A DNA stretch of 64,000 bases, from the NCBI GenBank assembly GCA_034667225.1, contig JAXDKG010000008.1, forward strand, positions 186,001 through 250,000, in the 5' to 3' direction. The notes under the pieces were generated by a model. It saw nothing but the letters and a program-made list of their open reading frames with translations, was not told the DNA's origin and searched no databases. Position 1 is the first letter of the stretch; each line of letters opens with the position of its first letter. Source of the DNA: DATMER01 sp034667225 (GTDB lineage Bacteria > Acidobacteriota > Thermoanaerobaculia > Multivoradales > UBA5704). Positions 15,008 to 23,438 of this stretch are shown here, in pieces. A program made the translations under genes and the position numbers.

Positions 15008-15949
15008 TTATACGAACAGGGAGCTCACGGAGCTGTTCTCGTGGATACGTTTGATTGCCTCGCCCAGCAGGGGGGCGACCGAGAGGGCCTTCAGCTTGTG
15101 CGAGCGCGAGAGCTTCTCTTCCAGAGGCGTGGTGTTCGTGATGAGCACCTGCTCCAGGGGCGAGTCGTTGATGCGCTGGAGCGCCGGACCGGAGAGCACG
15201 CCGTGCACGCCCGCGGCGAGCACCCGGCGCGCGCCCTTTCTGGTCAGGGCGTCCACCGCCTTGGTCATGGTGCCGGCCGTGTCGATGATGTCGTCCACGA
15301 TCAGGGTGTTGCAGCCGTCGACGTCGCCGATGACGTGCAGCACCTCGGCCTCGTTGGGGGCCGTGCGGCGCTTGTCCAGGATGGCCAGGCCGACTTCGAG
15401 GCGCTTGGCGATGGCCCGCGCTCTCTCAACGCCGCCGGCGTCCGGCGAGACGATGACCAGGTCCGGGATCTCCATCTCGCGGATCGCTTCCAGCAGCACC
15501 GGCGCGGCGAACAGGTGGTCCACCGGGATGTCGAAGAAGCCCTGGATCTGGTCGGCGTGCAGGTCCATGGTCAGGACGCGGTCGGCGCCGGCGCGGGAGA
15601 TCAGGTCGGCCACCAGCTTCGCCGTGATGGGCACGCGCGGCCGGTCCTTCTTGTCCTGGCGCGCATAGCCGTAATACGGGATCACGGCGGTGATCCGCGA
15701 TGCCGAGGAGCGCTTGAAGCTGTCGAGCAGAATCAGGAGCTCCATCAGGTTGTCGTTGACCGGCTTGCTGGTCGGCTGGACGATGAACACGTCGGAGCCG
15801 CGGACGTTCTCGTCGATCTGACAGAACGTCTCGCCGTCGGAGAAGTTGAGAGCGGAAGCCCGCCCGGGCTCCAGGTTGAGGAAATCGCAGATTTCCTGCA
15901 CCAGGGACGGGTGAGCGCGCCCCCCGAAGATCTTCATGTCTCCCGCCAT
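15008..15949 (-). CDS. prs: Ribose-phosphate pyrophosphokinase
   Basis: PRPP synthetase, 313 residues, makes phosphoribosyl pyrophosphate from ribose 5-phosphate and ATP for nucleotide, His and Trp synthesis. Signature segments are ADLISRAGADRVLTMDLHAD, QIQGFFDIPVDHLFAAPVL and the PRPP loop NTLIVDDIIDTAGTMTKAVD. It heads the prs-rplY-pth operon and follows tRNA-Gln on the same strand. Confidence 0.98.
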   Translation of the reverse strand: MAGDMKIFGGRAHPSLVQEICDFLNLEPGRASALNFSDGETFCQIDENVRGSDVFIVQPTSKPVNDNLMELLILLDSFKRSSASRITAVIPYYGYARQDKKDRPRVPITAKLVADLISRAGADRVLTMDLHADQIQGFFDIPVDHLFAAPVLLEAIREMEIPDLVIVSPDAGGVERARAIAKRLEVGLAILDKRRTAPNEAEVLHVIGDVDGCNTLIVDDIIDTAGTMTKAVDALTRKGARRVLAAGVHGVLSGPALQRINDSPLEQVLITNTTPLEEKLSRSHKLKALSVAPLLGEAIKRIHENSSVSSLFV

Positions 15950-15974
15950 GTTCCCCCGCTGATAGGCAGATATC

Positions 15975-15997
15975 GGGACACGCCGCGGCGGCGTCCC
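15975..15997 (-). other. GC-rich hairpin between tRNA-Gln and prs
   Basis: GGGAC and GTCCC flank a CGCC/GGCG stem, so the 23 bases can form a stable hairpin. No U-run follows on the minus strand, so it is not a canonical terminator. It could separate tRNA-Gln from prs by processing. Confidence 0.35.
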
Positions 15998-16031
15998 CCG
16001 AAAAGGTCAGGGATGTTCTTCGCGCACAATC

Positions 16032-16106
16032 TGGTTGGGGCGGGAGGATTCGAACCTCCGGTAACCAGATCCAAAGTCTGGCGCCTTACCGCTTGGCTAC
16101 GCCCCA
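16032..16106 (-). tRNA. tRNA-Gln (anticodon UUG)
   Basis: Read on the minus strand the acceptor stem TGGGGCG pairs with CGCCCCA. The anticodon stem CCAGA/TCTGG encloses the loop CTTTGGA with anticodon TTG. The T-arm has GGTTCGAATCC. The discriminator A is followed by an encoded CCA (16032-16034). All arms are intact. Confidence 0.95.
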
Positions 16107-16164
16107 GTCTCGGGTGTTCCCACCCTGAGCCTTCGCTCTCTCCTCGACTGGGGAGCGCCCGGGC

Positions 16165-16614
16165 TCAGGGCACGGTCCAGAAGGAGTCCCGGAGGTGCAT
16201 CTCCTGGACTTCCTCCATCGACTTCTCGGACGGCGGAGGGGGCGCCGCGGCCAGAGGCATCCGCTCCTCCCCCTCGTCCCCCAGCCCCGGTATCGCCGGC
16301 ATCGCCGATGTCGCCGCTATTGCCGGCATTGCCGGCATTGCCATCGGCTCCTCCCCCCGCTCTTCGAGCACTCTATGGTACTCCCCCAGCACCTTATCTT
16401 CGATCATCCGCCGAGTCTCATTGTTCAACGGGTGAGCCACGTCCTTGAACTCCCCGTTCTTCTTCTTGCGGCTCGGCATGCTGATGAAGAGGCCATCCCT
16501 CCCCTGGATGATCTTGATGTCGTTGACCATGAAGCATTGGTCGAAGACGATCGAGACGAAGGCCTTGAGCTTCTCTTCCTGAATCGGGAAGACCTTGACT
16601 TCTGTGATCTCCAT
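16165..16614 (-). CDS. spoVG: SpoVG family RNA/DNA-binding regulator
   Basis: The ATG at 16614 (149 residues) is preceded by GGAGAGGAAG. The SpoVG core is at residues 1-90 (MEITEVKVFPIQEEKLKAFV, IIQGRDGLFISMPSRKKKNG, FKDVAHPLNNETRRMIEDKV). In Firmicutes SpoVG is a site-specific nucleic-acid-binding regulator; non-sporulating phyla also carry it, often near prs. The C-terminus is an unusual Ala/Pro/Met tail encoded by near-repeats of GCCGGCATT (16290-16345), followed by an acidic stretch. The gene lies just upstream of tRNA-Gln. Confidence 0.93.
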   Translation of the reverse strand: MEITEVKVFPIQEEKLKAFVSIVFDQCFMVNDIKIIQGRDGLFISMPSRKKKNGEFKDVAHPLNNETRRMIEDKVLGEYHRVLEERGEEPMAMPAMPAIAATSAMPAIPGLGDEGEERMPLAAAPPPPSEKSMEEVQEMHLRDSFWTVP

Positions 16615-16767
16615 TTCGCTTCCTCTCCATCCGGGACAAGCACCCGCTCCGGGTGGCACCTTGGGCGACCCGCCCTACGCTTCGGCAACCTCGCCGGATA
16701 TGGACGGACTCGGGACCGCCCGGGCTCCGGAAGACCGCTTCAGACACGCGCCAGCATCAATGGGACG

Positions 16768-16773
16768 ATTATA
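16768..16773 (-). promoter_or_regulatory. Candidate -10 box for spoVG
   Basis: TATAAT (within TATATAAT on the minus strand) lies about 150 nt upstream of the spoVG ATG. The -35 region (TACTCA, 17 bp upstream) is weak. Nothing else was recognised in 16615-16895. Confidence 0.35.
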
Positions 16774-16895
16774 TACCGATGCCGGCTCCGTGAGTATGGA
16801 GAGAAACACGCATTGCAAGGCCTTTTGGGGAACCCCGCACTTCGCAGCGGCGTAAATGCTAGAGGGGAAAGGCCGCCCTGTCAACCAGGGCCGTC

Positions 16896-17717
16896 TCAAC
16901 GGGGTGGATACAGATCGCGGCAAGGCGCCTCCCGGTAGCCTGGGGGGGGCTTCAGGGCGGCCGGTTCCTGCTTCAGGTTCTCGTGCACGGTCTCCCGCCA
17001 GCGCACTTGGACCCCCCGCGTGCGATCCGAGAGATAGGCCCAGTTGTCCCGGCGGCTGAACCAGACCGTCGGCTGCTCCTGGTCCCAGAGCCTCCAGCCC
17101 TCCACCCGACCGTCGCCGTCCACTTCCGCGGCCCAGCGCCGGCCGATGTCGTCGCGGTATTCGACCTGCCCTCCCTTGCGCTCCGGCTCGGCCTCGCCGG
17201 AGGGCTCGGCCGGCACCCTTCCCATGAGCAGGGAGGGCAGCGACAGCAGGGGGAACGGTCCGAGGGCAATCCCGGAGACGTCGAAGCTCCCTTCGAACGA
17301 GCAGGTGGCCTTGTTGCGGTGGTCGATCCAGACTCCCCGTTCCGCGGTGACGTCGAGCGCCCAGAGCGACCTCCCCATGGGGTCGCCGGCCACGATCTGG
17401 TAGCGCAGCGGCGTGGCGAGCCGCAGGGTCACGGGAAACGACCCCTCTCCCTCCGGGCCTGAGTAGTGGGCCCGGTAGAGGCGCTGCGTACCGTAGGCTT
17501 CCTCGGGGATCTGCCAGGGAGGGGTGGTGTCGCCGGAATGGGGCTTCCCCGGCTGCATCCTGCCGCCCGTGGCGCAGGCGGTCAGGAGAAGAGTCAGGAG
17601 AACGGGAAGAAGATCACATCCGAGGCCGCGGGCCGTCCTCCTGAAGCCGTTCCAGCTTGCGCTGCACCTGCTCCGAGTTGTCGTCCGCCAGCTCGAGAGC
17701 CCGCCGGTACGCCTCAC
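16896..17717 (-). CDS. LolB-like outer-membrane lipoprotein, start uncertain
   Basis: The frame has a lipoprotein signal (LLPVLLTLLLTAC) with the lipid-anchored Cys about 47 codons after a GTG at 17717. The mature part has a beta-rich LolB-like layout: YRAHYSGPEGEGSFPVTLRL, LRYQIVAGDPMGRSLWALDV, FPLLSLPSLLMGRVP. LolB inserts lipoproteins into the outer membrane. An AGGAGG occurs just before the signal peptide but no ATG, GTG or TTG follows it in frame. The only in-frame starts lie deep inside the TPR gene, so the true start may be non-canonical, coupled, or hidden by a sequence error. Confidence 0.6.
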   Translation of the reverse strand: MRRTGGLSSWRTTTRSRCSASWNGFRRTARGLGCDLLPVLLTLLLTACATGGRMQPGKPHSGDTTPPWQIPEEAYGTQRLYRAHYSGPEGEGSFPVTLRLATPLRYQIVAGDPMGRSLWALDVTAERGVWIDHRNKATCSFEGSFDVSGIALGPFPLLSLPSLLMGRVPAEPSGEAEPERKGGQVEYRDDIGRRWAAEVDGDGRVEGWRLWDQEQPTVWFSRRDNWAYLSDRTRGVQVRWRETVHENLKQEPAALKPPPGYREAPCRDLYPPR

Positions 17718-19608
17718 GCGCCCTCTCTTTCTGCCCCAGCGCCACATACACATCCCCCAGATGCTCCTGCAACGTCGCGTCGGCGGGCTCCAGCCTCACG
17801 GCCCTTTCCAGGGTGTCGCGCGCCTGCTCGTGACGGCCGAGCTGATAGTAGGTCCAGCCCAAGGAATCGACGTACGAACCGTTGTCCGGCTCCAGCGCCA
17901 CGGCGCGGCCCACCAGCGACAGGGCCTCCTCGAGGTTCTCGCCCGTCTCGGCATAGGTGTAGCCGAGGTAGTTCAGGGCGGCGTGGAAGTCGGGATCGAG
18001 CTCCAGGACGCGGCGGAACTCGGTCACCGCCTTGCCGCGCTGCTCCGTGCGCTCGTAGGCGACACCGAGCAGGAAGCCCGCCGCGATCGAGTCCTTCTGC
18101 TTCGCGGCCAGCCGCTCCAGCACCGGGATCGATTCCTGGTAGCGGTCCAGCCGCTGGTACGCCTGCGCGGCAGCCAGGACGGACGGCAGATCGCCCGATT
18201 CGGACAGCGCGCCCAACAACCGGCGGCCCTCGCGCTCGTCGCCCGAGCGGAACAGCACCTCGGCCCGGCGGCTCTGGATCGCCGGCGACGAGCCCCCCTG
18301 GTCCAGGGCGGCCAGCGCCTCGGCGTGGCGGCCCGCGCCGACCAGCGCCTCGGTCCGCAGCAGCAGGGTCTGATTGCGCAGCGACTCGTCGGCTGTTGCC
18401 TGTCCCTGCCCGAGAGGCGCCAGGGCCTTTTCGGCCTGATCCCACTCCTTGGCGTCGAGGTACGCCTGCACCAGCTCCATGCGCACGTCGCGCTCGTCGT
18501 CAGGCTTGCCTTCCTTGGCGAGGCGCTCGGCGAGCTCGGAGAGCAGCTTCGCGGCATCGGCGCGCCGGCCCTCCCGCTGCATCACTCGCGCCACAGTCAG
18601 GGCCAGGGGGATGTTGTCCGGCTGCGACACACGGAGCGGATCGAGCAGGTCCAGGGCTTCGCGGTGCCGGCCCTCGGCCGTGAACACGAGACCCTTGACC
18701 AGCGAGAGGAAGGGCCGGTCCGCGCCGGCCTCCCCCTGGACGCCGAGGAGGGCGTCCGCGGTTTGCAGGGCGGCTTCCAGCTCGCCGGTGCGGTAGAGCT
18801 CCCAGGCGAGCTGCCGGCGCACCCGCGCCTCCTCCCGCACCGGCTCCGGCGTGCCGCGCAGGGTGTCGACTGCGGAGCGATGATCGCCGCGCTGGCTCTG
18901 CAGCTCGACCAGGGTGAGCCGGGCTTCGAGCGAGCCGGGATCGAAGCCGAGGATGTCGCCGAGCACTTTCTCGGCCTCGGCCGACTTGTCCGCCCGCAGC
19001 AGCGCCTCCACGAGCAGGGCGTAGGCCATGCGCTGCTGGGGCAGCCTCGTCACGAGGTCGCGCAGGACCTCGGCCGCCTTCTCGGGCTGGCGCTGGTCCA
19101 TGTAGATCTGTCCCAGGGTGAGGGCCGCCTGCGGATCGTCGGGATCGCGCCGGCGCACCGTCTCCAGCGCTTCCTGGGCGGTGGCGAGGGCCGCGGGGTC
19201 CTGGGCGGAGAGGTCGAGGTAGACCTCGCCCACGGCGCGCAGCACGTCGAGGTTGTCCGGCGCGATCTCCCGCGCCTTGCCCAGCGTCTCGGCGGCGCGC
19301 TGGAGATACTCCTCGCGCACCCCTGGAGCGCGCGAGTACTGGGCCAGGCGCGCCAGCAGCTGGCCGTGCTCCAGCCGCACGTAGGGCGAGTCGGGAGCCA
19401 GCCGCTCCGCCTCCTGGTAGGCGGTGAGCGCCTCGGGCAGAGAGCCCTCCACCGACAGGAGCTTGGCCAGGGCAAACTGATATGCTGCCGTCGATTGAGG
19501 CTCTGACAGCGCAGCGGGCGGAGGAGGGCTCACCGGCTGCGGGATTTGCGCAGCCAAGGCATGGCAGGACAGCAGGGCGATCGCGAGCGCGGTAGGGAAA
19601 CCTTTCAC
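17614..19608 (-). CDS. Exported TPR-repeat protein
   Basis: This 664-residue protein starts at a GTG with a cleavable signal peptide (FPTALAIALLSCHALAAQ). Tetratricopeptide repeats then fill most of the length, for example FALAKLLSVEGSLPEALTAY, EVLRDLVTRLPQQRMAYALL, EFRRVLELDPDFHAALNYLG and VALEPDNGSYVDSLGWTYYQ. TPR arrays scaffold protein complexes; in the periplasm they often serve envelope assembly. The 3' end overlaps the LolB-like frame. TATCCT lies 7 nt before the GTG. Partner proteins are not known. Confidence 0.85.
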   Translation of the reverse strand: MKGFPTALAIALLSCHALAAQIPQPVSPPPPAALSEPQSTAAYQFALAKLLSVEGSLPEALTAYQEAERLAPDSPYVRLEHGQLLARLAQYSRAPGVREEYLQRAAETLGKAREIAPDNLDVLRAVGEVYLDLSAQDPAALATAQEALETVRRRDPDDPQAALTLGQIYMDQRQPEKAAEVLRDLVTRLPQQRMAYALLVEALLRADKSAEAEKVLGDILGFDPGSLEARLTLVELQSQRGDHRSAVDTLRGTPEPVREEARVRRQLAWELYRTGELEAALQTADALLGVQGEAGADRPFLSLVKGLVFTAEGRHREALDLLDPLRVSQPDNIPLALTVARVMQREGRRADAAKLLSELAERLAKEGKPDDERDVRMELVQAYLDAKEWDQAEKALAPLGQGQATADESLRNQTLLLRTEALVGAGRHAEALAALDQGGSSPAIQSRRAEVLFRSGDEREGRRLLGALSESGDLPSVLAAAQAYQRLDRYQESIPVLERLAAKQKDSIAAGFLLGVAYERTEQRGKAVTEFRRVLELDPDFHAALNYLGYTYAETGENLEEALSLVGRAVALEPDNGSYVDSLGWTYYQLGRHEQARDTLERAVRLEPADATLQEHLGDVYVALGQKERAREAYRRALELADDNSEQVQRKLERLQEDGPRPRM

Positions 19609-19615
19609 AGCACGC

Positions 19616-19621
19616 AGGATA
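19616..19621 (-). promoter_or_regulatory. -10-like box 7 nt before the TPR gene GTG
   Basis: TATCCT on the minus strand is followed by 7 nt and the GTG at 19608. This matches the TANNNT leaderless pattern but the box is weak by itself. Confidence 0.25.
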
Positions 19622-19638
19622 TCAGCGGCGCGAGGCGC

Positions 19639-19668
19639 TTTACAAGGCCGCCGGGGCGCCTCTATAAT
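19639..19668 (+). promoter_or_regulatory. Sigma-70 promoter for the MshEN-domain gene
   Basis: A -35 TTTACA (19639-19644) and a -10 TATAAT (19663-19668) are separated by 18 bp. The predicted leader before the ATG at 19759 is about 85 nt. Confidence 0.65.
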
Positions 19669-19758
19669 GACGCCTTATCAGTTAAGTTGCCTAAGATGAA
19701 TAGGTTAGAAGCAAGCGGGCCGAAGAGGGCGAAGAGAGGATAGCGCAGGCTTTTACGC

Positions 19759-21081
19759 ATGGGCAAGCTCGGACAGCTCCTCGTGGCACGCGGCTGGATC
19801 ACGGTCCAGCAGCTCAACCGCGCCTTGACGACCCAGCAGGTGGTCGGCGGCCGCCTGGGTACCTGCCTCATCGAGATGGACTCCATCACCGAGGACAACC
19901 TCCTCAAGGGCCTTTCGGAGCAGCACGGCGTGCCCACGGTCAGCCTGGACGATCTGCGCGGCATCCCAGACGAGGTAATCGCCCTGCTCCCGGACAAGCT
20001 CGCCCGCCGCTGCCGCACCATCCCCTTCCGGGTCGTGGGCACCCGCCTGGACGTGGCCATGCTCGAGCCGCGCAACCTCGCCCTCCAGGACGAGATCGCC
20101 TTTGCCTCGGGCAAGCGGGTCATGGTCCACGTGGCCCACGAGTTGCGGATCGTGGAGGCGCTGGAGCGCTACTACCGCGAGGAGGCCTCTTCGCGGTTCA
20201 GCATGCTGGCGGAGCGCCTGAACCGCGCCCGCTACTTCTGGGAGCGCGACAAGCAGCCCGAGCCGCCGAAAGCCGAGGACGAGCTGTCCCGGCTGCCTCC
20301 GATGGCCCGGTCGGCGGCCCAGCGTCCAGCGCCTCCGGTTGCGCCTCCGGCTGCGACGAGGGCCCAGGCCCCGCCGGCCCCGGCGCCCCGGCGGCCGTCG
20401 ATCCAGACCGTCTCGATGACCGAGGAGGAGCGCAGCGCGCTGGGCAACCTTTCCAGGCCCGTACCGGCCGAGCCGGCCGCTGCCCCACCGGCACCCTCAC
20501 CGGTGGTCTCTCCGCCGGCTGGGCCGGCTCGGCCGGCCATGCCGCCATCCCTCCCCACGCTGGCCTCGATCGACGAGGTGGATGCGGCGTTCACGCGTAC
20601 CCATGACCGCGAGGAGGTGGCGCGGATCGCGCTGAGCTTCCTCGCCCGCAACTATCGCCGCGCGGCCCTGTTTCAGATCGGCAAGGACAAGGTCTCCGCC
20701 TGGATGGGTCAGGGCGAGCTCGACCTCCCGATCTTCCAGAAGTTCTCCGTCAGCCTCGACCAGCCGTCGCTGTTCCTGAACCTGCGCAATGGGAGCAGCA
20801 TCCACATCGGTCCCCTGCCGCCGATGCCGGCTCACCGGGAGCTGGCCCGCGCCTGGGGCGGCGAGCTGCCCAAGGATGCCGTGGCGCTGCCGGTGCGCAT
20901 CAACGACCGCGTGGTGGCCGTGGTCTACGCGGACGGCGGGCTCAAGGCGGGCAAGGGGGGCAGCGGTGCCGGCGGGCTGGGCGGCATGGACCTCCCCCAC
21001 CTGCAGCGCCTCGCCGCCGCGACCGGCGCGGCCCTGGAGCGTTGTATCCTGCACAGGAAACGCGCCGAGGCGAAGTCGTGA
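19759..21081 (+). CDS. MshEN (GspE N-terminal) domain protein with a C-terminal GAF-like region
   Basis: The protein has 440 residues. Residues 1-140 match the MshEN/GspE N-terminal domain: LGQLLVARGWITVQQLNRAL, VVGGRLGTCLIEMDSITEDN, LLKGLSEQHGVPTVSLDDLR, VVGTRLDVAMLEPRNLAL. MshEN domains bind c-di-GMP in secretion and pilus ATPases. No ATPase domain follows. Instead a Pro/Ala-rich linker (about 170-275) leads to a GAF-like domain with ALFQIGKDKVSAWMGQGEL and LPVRINDRVVAVVYADGG. It may be a c-di-GMP-responsive adaptor; that role is inferred. Confidence 0.75.
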   Translation: MGKLGQLLVARGWITVQQLNRALTTQQVVGGRLGTCLIEMDSITEDNLLKGLSEQHGVPTVSLDDLRGIPDEVIALLPDKLARRCRTIPFRVVGTRLDVAMLEPRNLALQDEIAFASGKRVMVHVAHELRIVEALERYYREEASSRFSMLAERLNRARYFWERDKQPEPPKAEDELSRLPPMARSAAQRPAPPVAPPAATRAQAPPAPAPRRPSIQTVSMTEEERSALGNLSRPVPAEPAAAPPAPSPVVSPPAGPARPAMPPSLPTLASIDEVDAAFTRTHDREEVARIALSFLARNYRRAALFQIGKDKVSAWMGQGELDLPIFQKFSVSLDQPSLFLNLRNGSSIHIGPLPPMPAHRELARAWGGELPKDAVALPVRINDRVVAVVYADGGLKAGKGGSGAGGLGGMDLPHLQRLAAATGAALERCILHRKRAEAKS

Positions 21082-21095
21082 AAGGTTTTGTTTCG

Positions 21096-21124
21096 TTGAC
21101 ACCTGCAGGACCCATTGTTAGACT
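21096..21124 (+). promoter_or_regulatory. HU gene promoter
   Basis: TTGACA (21096-21101) and TAGACT (21119-21124) are separated by 17 bp. The ATG of the HU gene at 21146 follows with a short leader of about 15 nt. Confidence 0.7.
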
Positions 21125-21145
21125 CTGCGCCGCCTCGGAGCACTC

Positions 21146-21412
21146 ATGATCAAGTCGGACATCGTAGACCGCGTTGCGGAGATCACGGACGTTCCCCGGG
21201 TGAAAGCAGCCCAGGCCGTGGATACCATCATCGACGCCATGAAGGACGCGCTCTGCGACGGCAAGCGCATCGAGCTCCGCGGCTTCGGCGTCTTTCAAGT
21301 GCGCGACCGCAAGAAGGGCGTGGGGCGCAACCCCAAGACCGGCGTCGAGGTGGCGATCTCCCCCGGCAAGACGGTCCGCTTCAAGCCCGGCAAGGATCTG
21401 AAGAATCTCTGA
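21146..21412 (+). CDS. HU family DNA-binding protein
   Basis: This 88-residue nucleoid protein begins MIKSDIVDRVAEITDVPRVK and has the DNA-binding arm signature RIELRGFGVFQVRDRKKGVG followed by RNPKTGVEVAI. HU proteins bend and compact DNA as dimers. It has its own promoter and is followed by the M50 protease gene after 28 bp. HU versus IHF cannot be separated further. Confidence 0.95.
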   Translation: MIKSDIVDRVAEITDVPRVKAAQAVDTIIDAMKDALCDGKRIELRGFGVFQVRDRKKGVGRNPKTGVEVAISPGKTVRFKPGKDLKNL

Positions 21413-21440
21413 GACAGGCGGACCCCGGCCTCCCGGCCCG

Positions 21441-22490
21441 GTGCTGGTGCCCGAGCTGCTGCCCTCGCACGGCTACGTATCCTGGACGCCTCCGCCGCCG
21501 CCCCACCAGCCGCGCTGGTTCCTGGCGATCATTCTCTTCGCGCTGACCTTCCTCTGCACGACGACGCTCGGGCCGGTCTTCTGGGCGATGACCCGGACCG
21601 ACGTCCTCACTCCCCACGAGCCATTTCTGACCCCCACGCTGGCGGCGGCCGTCTGGACCGATCCCGAGATGCTCAGGCTCGGCCTCTCTTTTTCAGTTCC
21701 AGCCCTGCTGATCCTGCTGGCTCATGAGCTGGGGCACTATGTGGCCTGCCGGCGCTACCGCCTGCCCGCGACGCTGCCCTACTTCATCCCCCTCCCGACC
21801 ATGCTGGGGACGCTCGGCGCGTTCATCCGCATCCGCGCTCCTTTGCGCGACCGCCGGGAGCTGTTCGACGTGGGCGTCGCCGGCCCGATCGCCGGCTTCG
21901 TGATGCTGATCCCGTTCCTGTTCTACGGCGTCGCCCATTCCGCGCCCGCGCAACTGCAGCTCCGTCCGGGCGAGATCATTTTTCTGCCCGGAAAGAGCCT
22001 GGCCATCGGCCTTGTGTCCCGGCTCTTCCACGGACCTCTGGGGGATGGGATGGTCCTGAACCTCCACCCCTTCGCCCTGGCGGCCTGGTTCGGGCTCCTG
22101 GCCACCTCGATCAACCTCATCCCCCTCGGGCAGCTCGACGGCGGGCACATCCTGTACTCCGTGTCCCGGCGCTGGCAGCGGCGGCTGGCCCCGCTGGTCT
22201 GGATCGGGCTCGCGGCGGCCGGTTTCCTGTGGCCGGGATGGTGGGTCTGGTGCGTGCTGTCGCTGGTGTTCGGCATCTTCCATCCCCGGCTCCAGAACGA
22301 GACCGTGCCGCTCACCCGGGGGCGCAAGATCCTGGCCGCCACGGCCCTCGTGATCCTCATCCTCTCCTTCATGCCCCGGGGGCTCGCCCAGGTGGGGGGG
22401 GTTGAAGCGCCAAGGCCATCCGGGGAATGGGTTCAGAAGTCCACGACGAAGGTCACCGGCCCGTCGTTGACCAACGACACCTCCATGTAG
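21441..22490 (+). CDS. Site-2 protease family (M50) membrane metalloprotease
   Basis: The GTG start at 21441 gives 349 residues. Transmembrane segments alternate through the length. The zinc motif is LLAHELGHYVACR (HExxH), and the third ligand motif is LIPLGQLDGGHILY, of the NPDG type. These proteases cut regulatory or signal-peptide segments within the membrane. The layout (a first helix before HExxH, no PDZ domain) fits the group of plant EGY and bacterial S2P homologues. Its 3' end overlaps dtd on the other strand by 58 bp. Confidence 0.88.
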   Translation: MLVPELLPSHGYVSWTPPPPPHQPRWFLAIILFALTFLCTTTLGPVFWAMTRTDVLTPHEPFLTPTLAAAVWTDPEMLRLGLSFSVPALLILLAHELGHYVACRRYRLPATLPYFIPLPTMLGTLGAFIRIRAPLRDRRELFDVGVAGPIAGFVMLIPFLFYGVAHSAPAQLQLRPGEIIFLPGKSLAIGLVSRLFHGPLGDGMVLNLHPFALAAWFGLLATSINLIPLGQLDGGHILYSVSRRWQRRLAPLVWIGLAAAGFLWPGWWVWCVLSLVFGIFHPRLQNETVPLTRGRKILAATALVILILSFMPRGLAQVGGVEAPRPSGEWVQKSTTKVTGPSLTNDTSM

Positions 22491-22870
22491 GCGCGAAAGC
22501 GTCCCGTCTCGACGCGGAATCCTCGTCCGCGGAGCTCTTCCACCAGCTTTTCGACGAGCGGAGCGGCCTCTTCGGGAGGCGCGGCGTTGTCGAAGGACGG
22601 CCTTCGCCCGCGGGCGAGCGATCCCGCCAGGGTGAACTGGGAGACCACCAGGAAGGCCCCTCCGGCCGCCGCCGTGTCGAGGTTCATCTTCCCGGCCTCG
22701 TCCTCGAACACCCGCAGGCCGGCCAGCTTGTCCGCGGCGGCCCGGACTTTCTCGATCCCATCCCCCCGCTCCACGCCCGCGAGGATCAGCAGGCCCCTGC
22801 CGATCTTCCCAACAATTTCTCCTTCGACCCGCACCGCCGCCGAGCTGACTCTCTGAATGACCAGTCGCAT
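22433..22870 (-). CDS. dtd: D-aminoacyl-tRNA deacylase
   Basis: Dtd, 145 residues, removes D-amino acids and glycine from mischarged tRNA. Signature motifs are MRLVIQRVSSAAVRVEG, the catalytic FLVVSQFTLAGSLARGRRPS and the NDGPVTFVVDF ending that forms the Gly-cisPro region. It is convergent with the M50 gene and divergent from ssb. Confidence 0.97.
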   Translation of the reverse strand: MRLVIQRVSSAAVRVEGEIVGKIGRGLLILAGVERGDGIEKVRAAADKLAGLRVFEDEAGKMNLDTAAAGGAFLVVSQFTLAGSLARGRRPSFDNAAPPEEAAPLVEKLVEELRGRGFRVETGRFRAYMEVSLVNDGPVTFVVDF

Positions 22871-22960
22871 CTTCCCGCCCCTTTTTCTCCGCCTTGCGGA
22901 CCTCCCCGTCGGGCCGGCGTGTGATAGCGTAGCCGGTCAAAATCGGGGAGGATTCGGAGC

Positions 22961-23413
22961 ATGTTGAACAAAGTCATCCTGATCGGCAACCTCGGCAAGG
23001 ACCCCGAGGTGCGGTCTCTGCCTTCGGGGCAGCCGGTCGCGACCTGGACGATGGCCACGAGCCGGCGCTGGCGCGACAAGAACGGGCAGAAGCAGGAGCA
23101 GACCGAGTGGCATCAGATCGTCTGCTTCGGCAAACAGGCGGAGATCGCCGGCCAGTACCTGCAGAAGGGCAAGCAGGTCTGCGTCGAGGGCCGCATCCAG
23201 ACACGCTCCTGGGAAGACCGCAACAGCGGCGAGAAGAAGTACCGCACCGAGATCGTCTGCGACAACTTCCAGATGCTCGGCCAGCGCGGCGGCGACTTCG
23301 AAGGCTCCGACCGCCAGGCCGCCCAGGCCGGCCCCACCTATGACGAGGGGAGCTACGGCGGCGGCGGTGGTGGCGGCGGCGCGGACATCGAGGACGACGA
23401 CATCCCGTTCTGA
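22961..23413 (+). CDS. ssb: Single-stranded DNA-binding protein
   Basis: SSB, 150 residues. The OB-fold has MLNKVILIGNLGKDPEVRSL, TEWHQIVCFGKQAEIAGQYL and KGKQVCVEGRIQTRSWED. The linker is Gly-rich and the acidic tip EDDDIPF is the standard partner-binding tail. It is separate from rpsF-rpsR here. Confidence 0.97.
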   Translation: MLNKVILIGNLGKDPEVRSLPSGQPVATWTMATSRRWRDKNGQKQEQTEWHQIVCFGKQAEIAGQYLQKGKQVCVEGRIQTRSWEDRNSGEKKYRTEIVCDNFQMLGQRGGDFEGSDRQAAQAGPTYDEGSYGGGGGGGGADIEDDDIPF

Positions 23414-23438
23414 TAGCCTTGCCTCACTGGAGGCAATC

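Noticed and set aside
15975..15997. Intrinsic terminator before prs
   Set aside because: The hairpin is strong but no U-run follows on the minus strand; listed only as a hairpin.
16032..16106. Integration site at tRNA-Gln
   Set aside because: No integrase, no direct repeat of the tRNA 3' end within the window, and the flanking genes are housekeeping.
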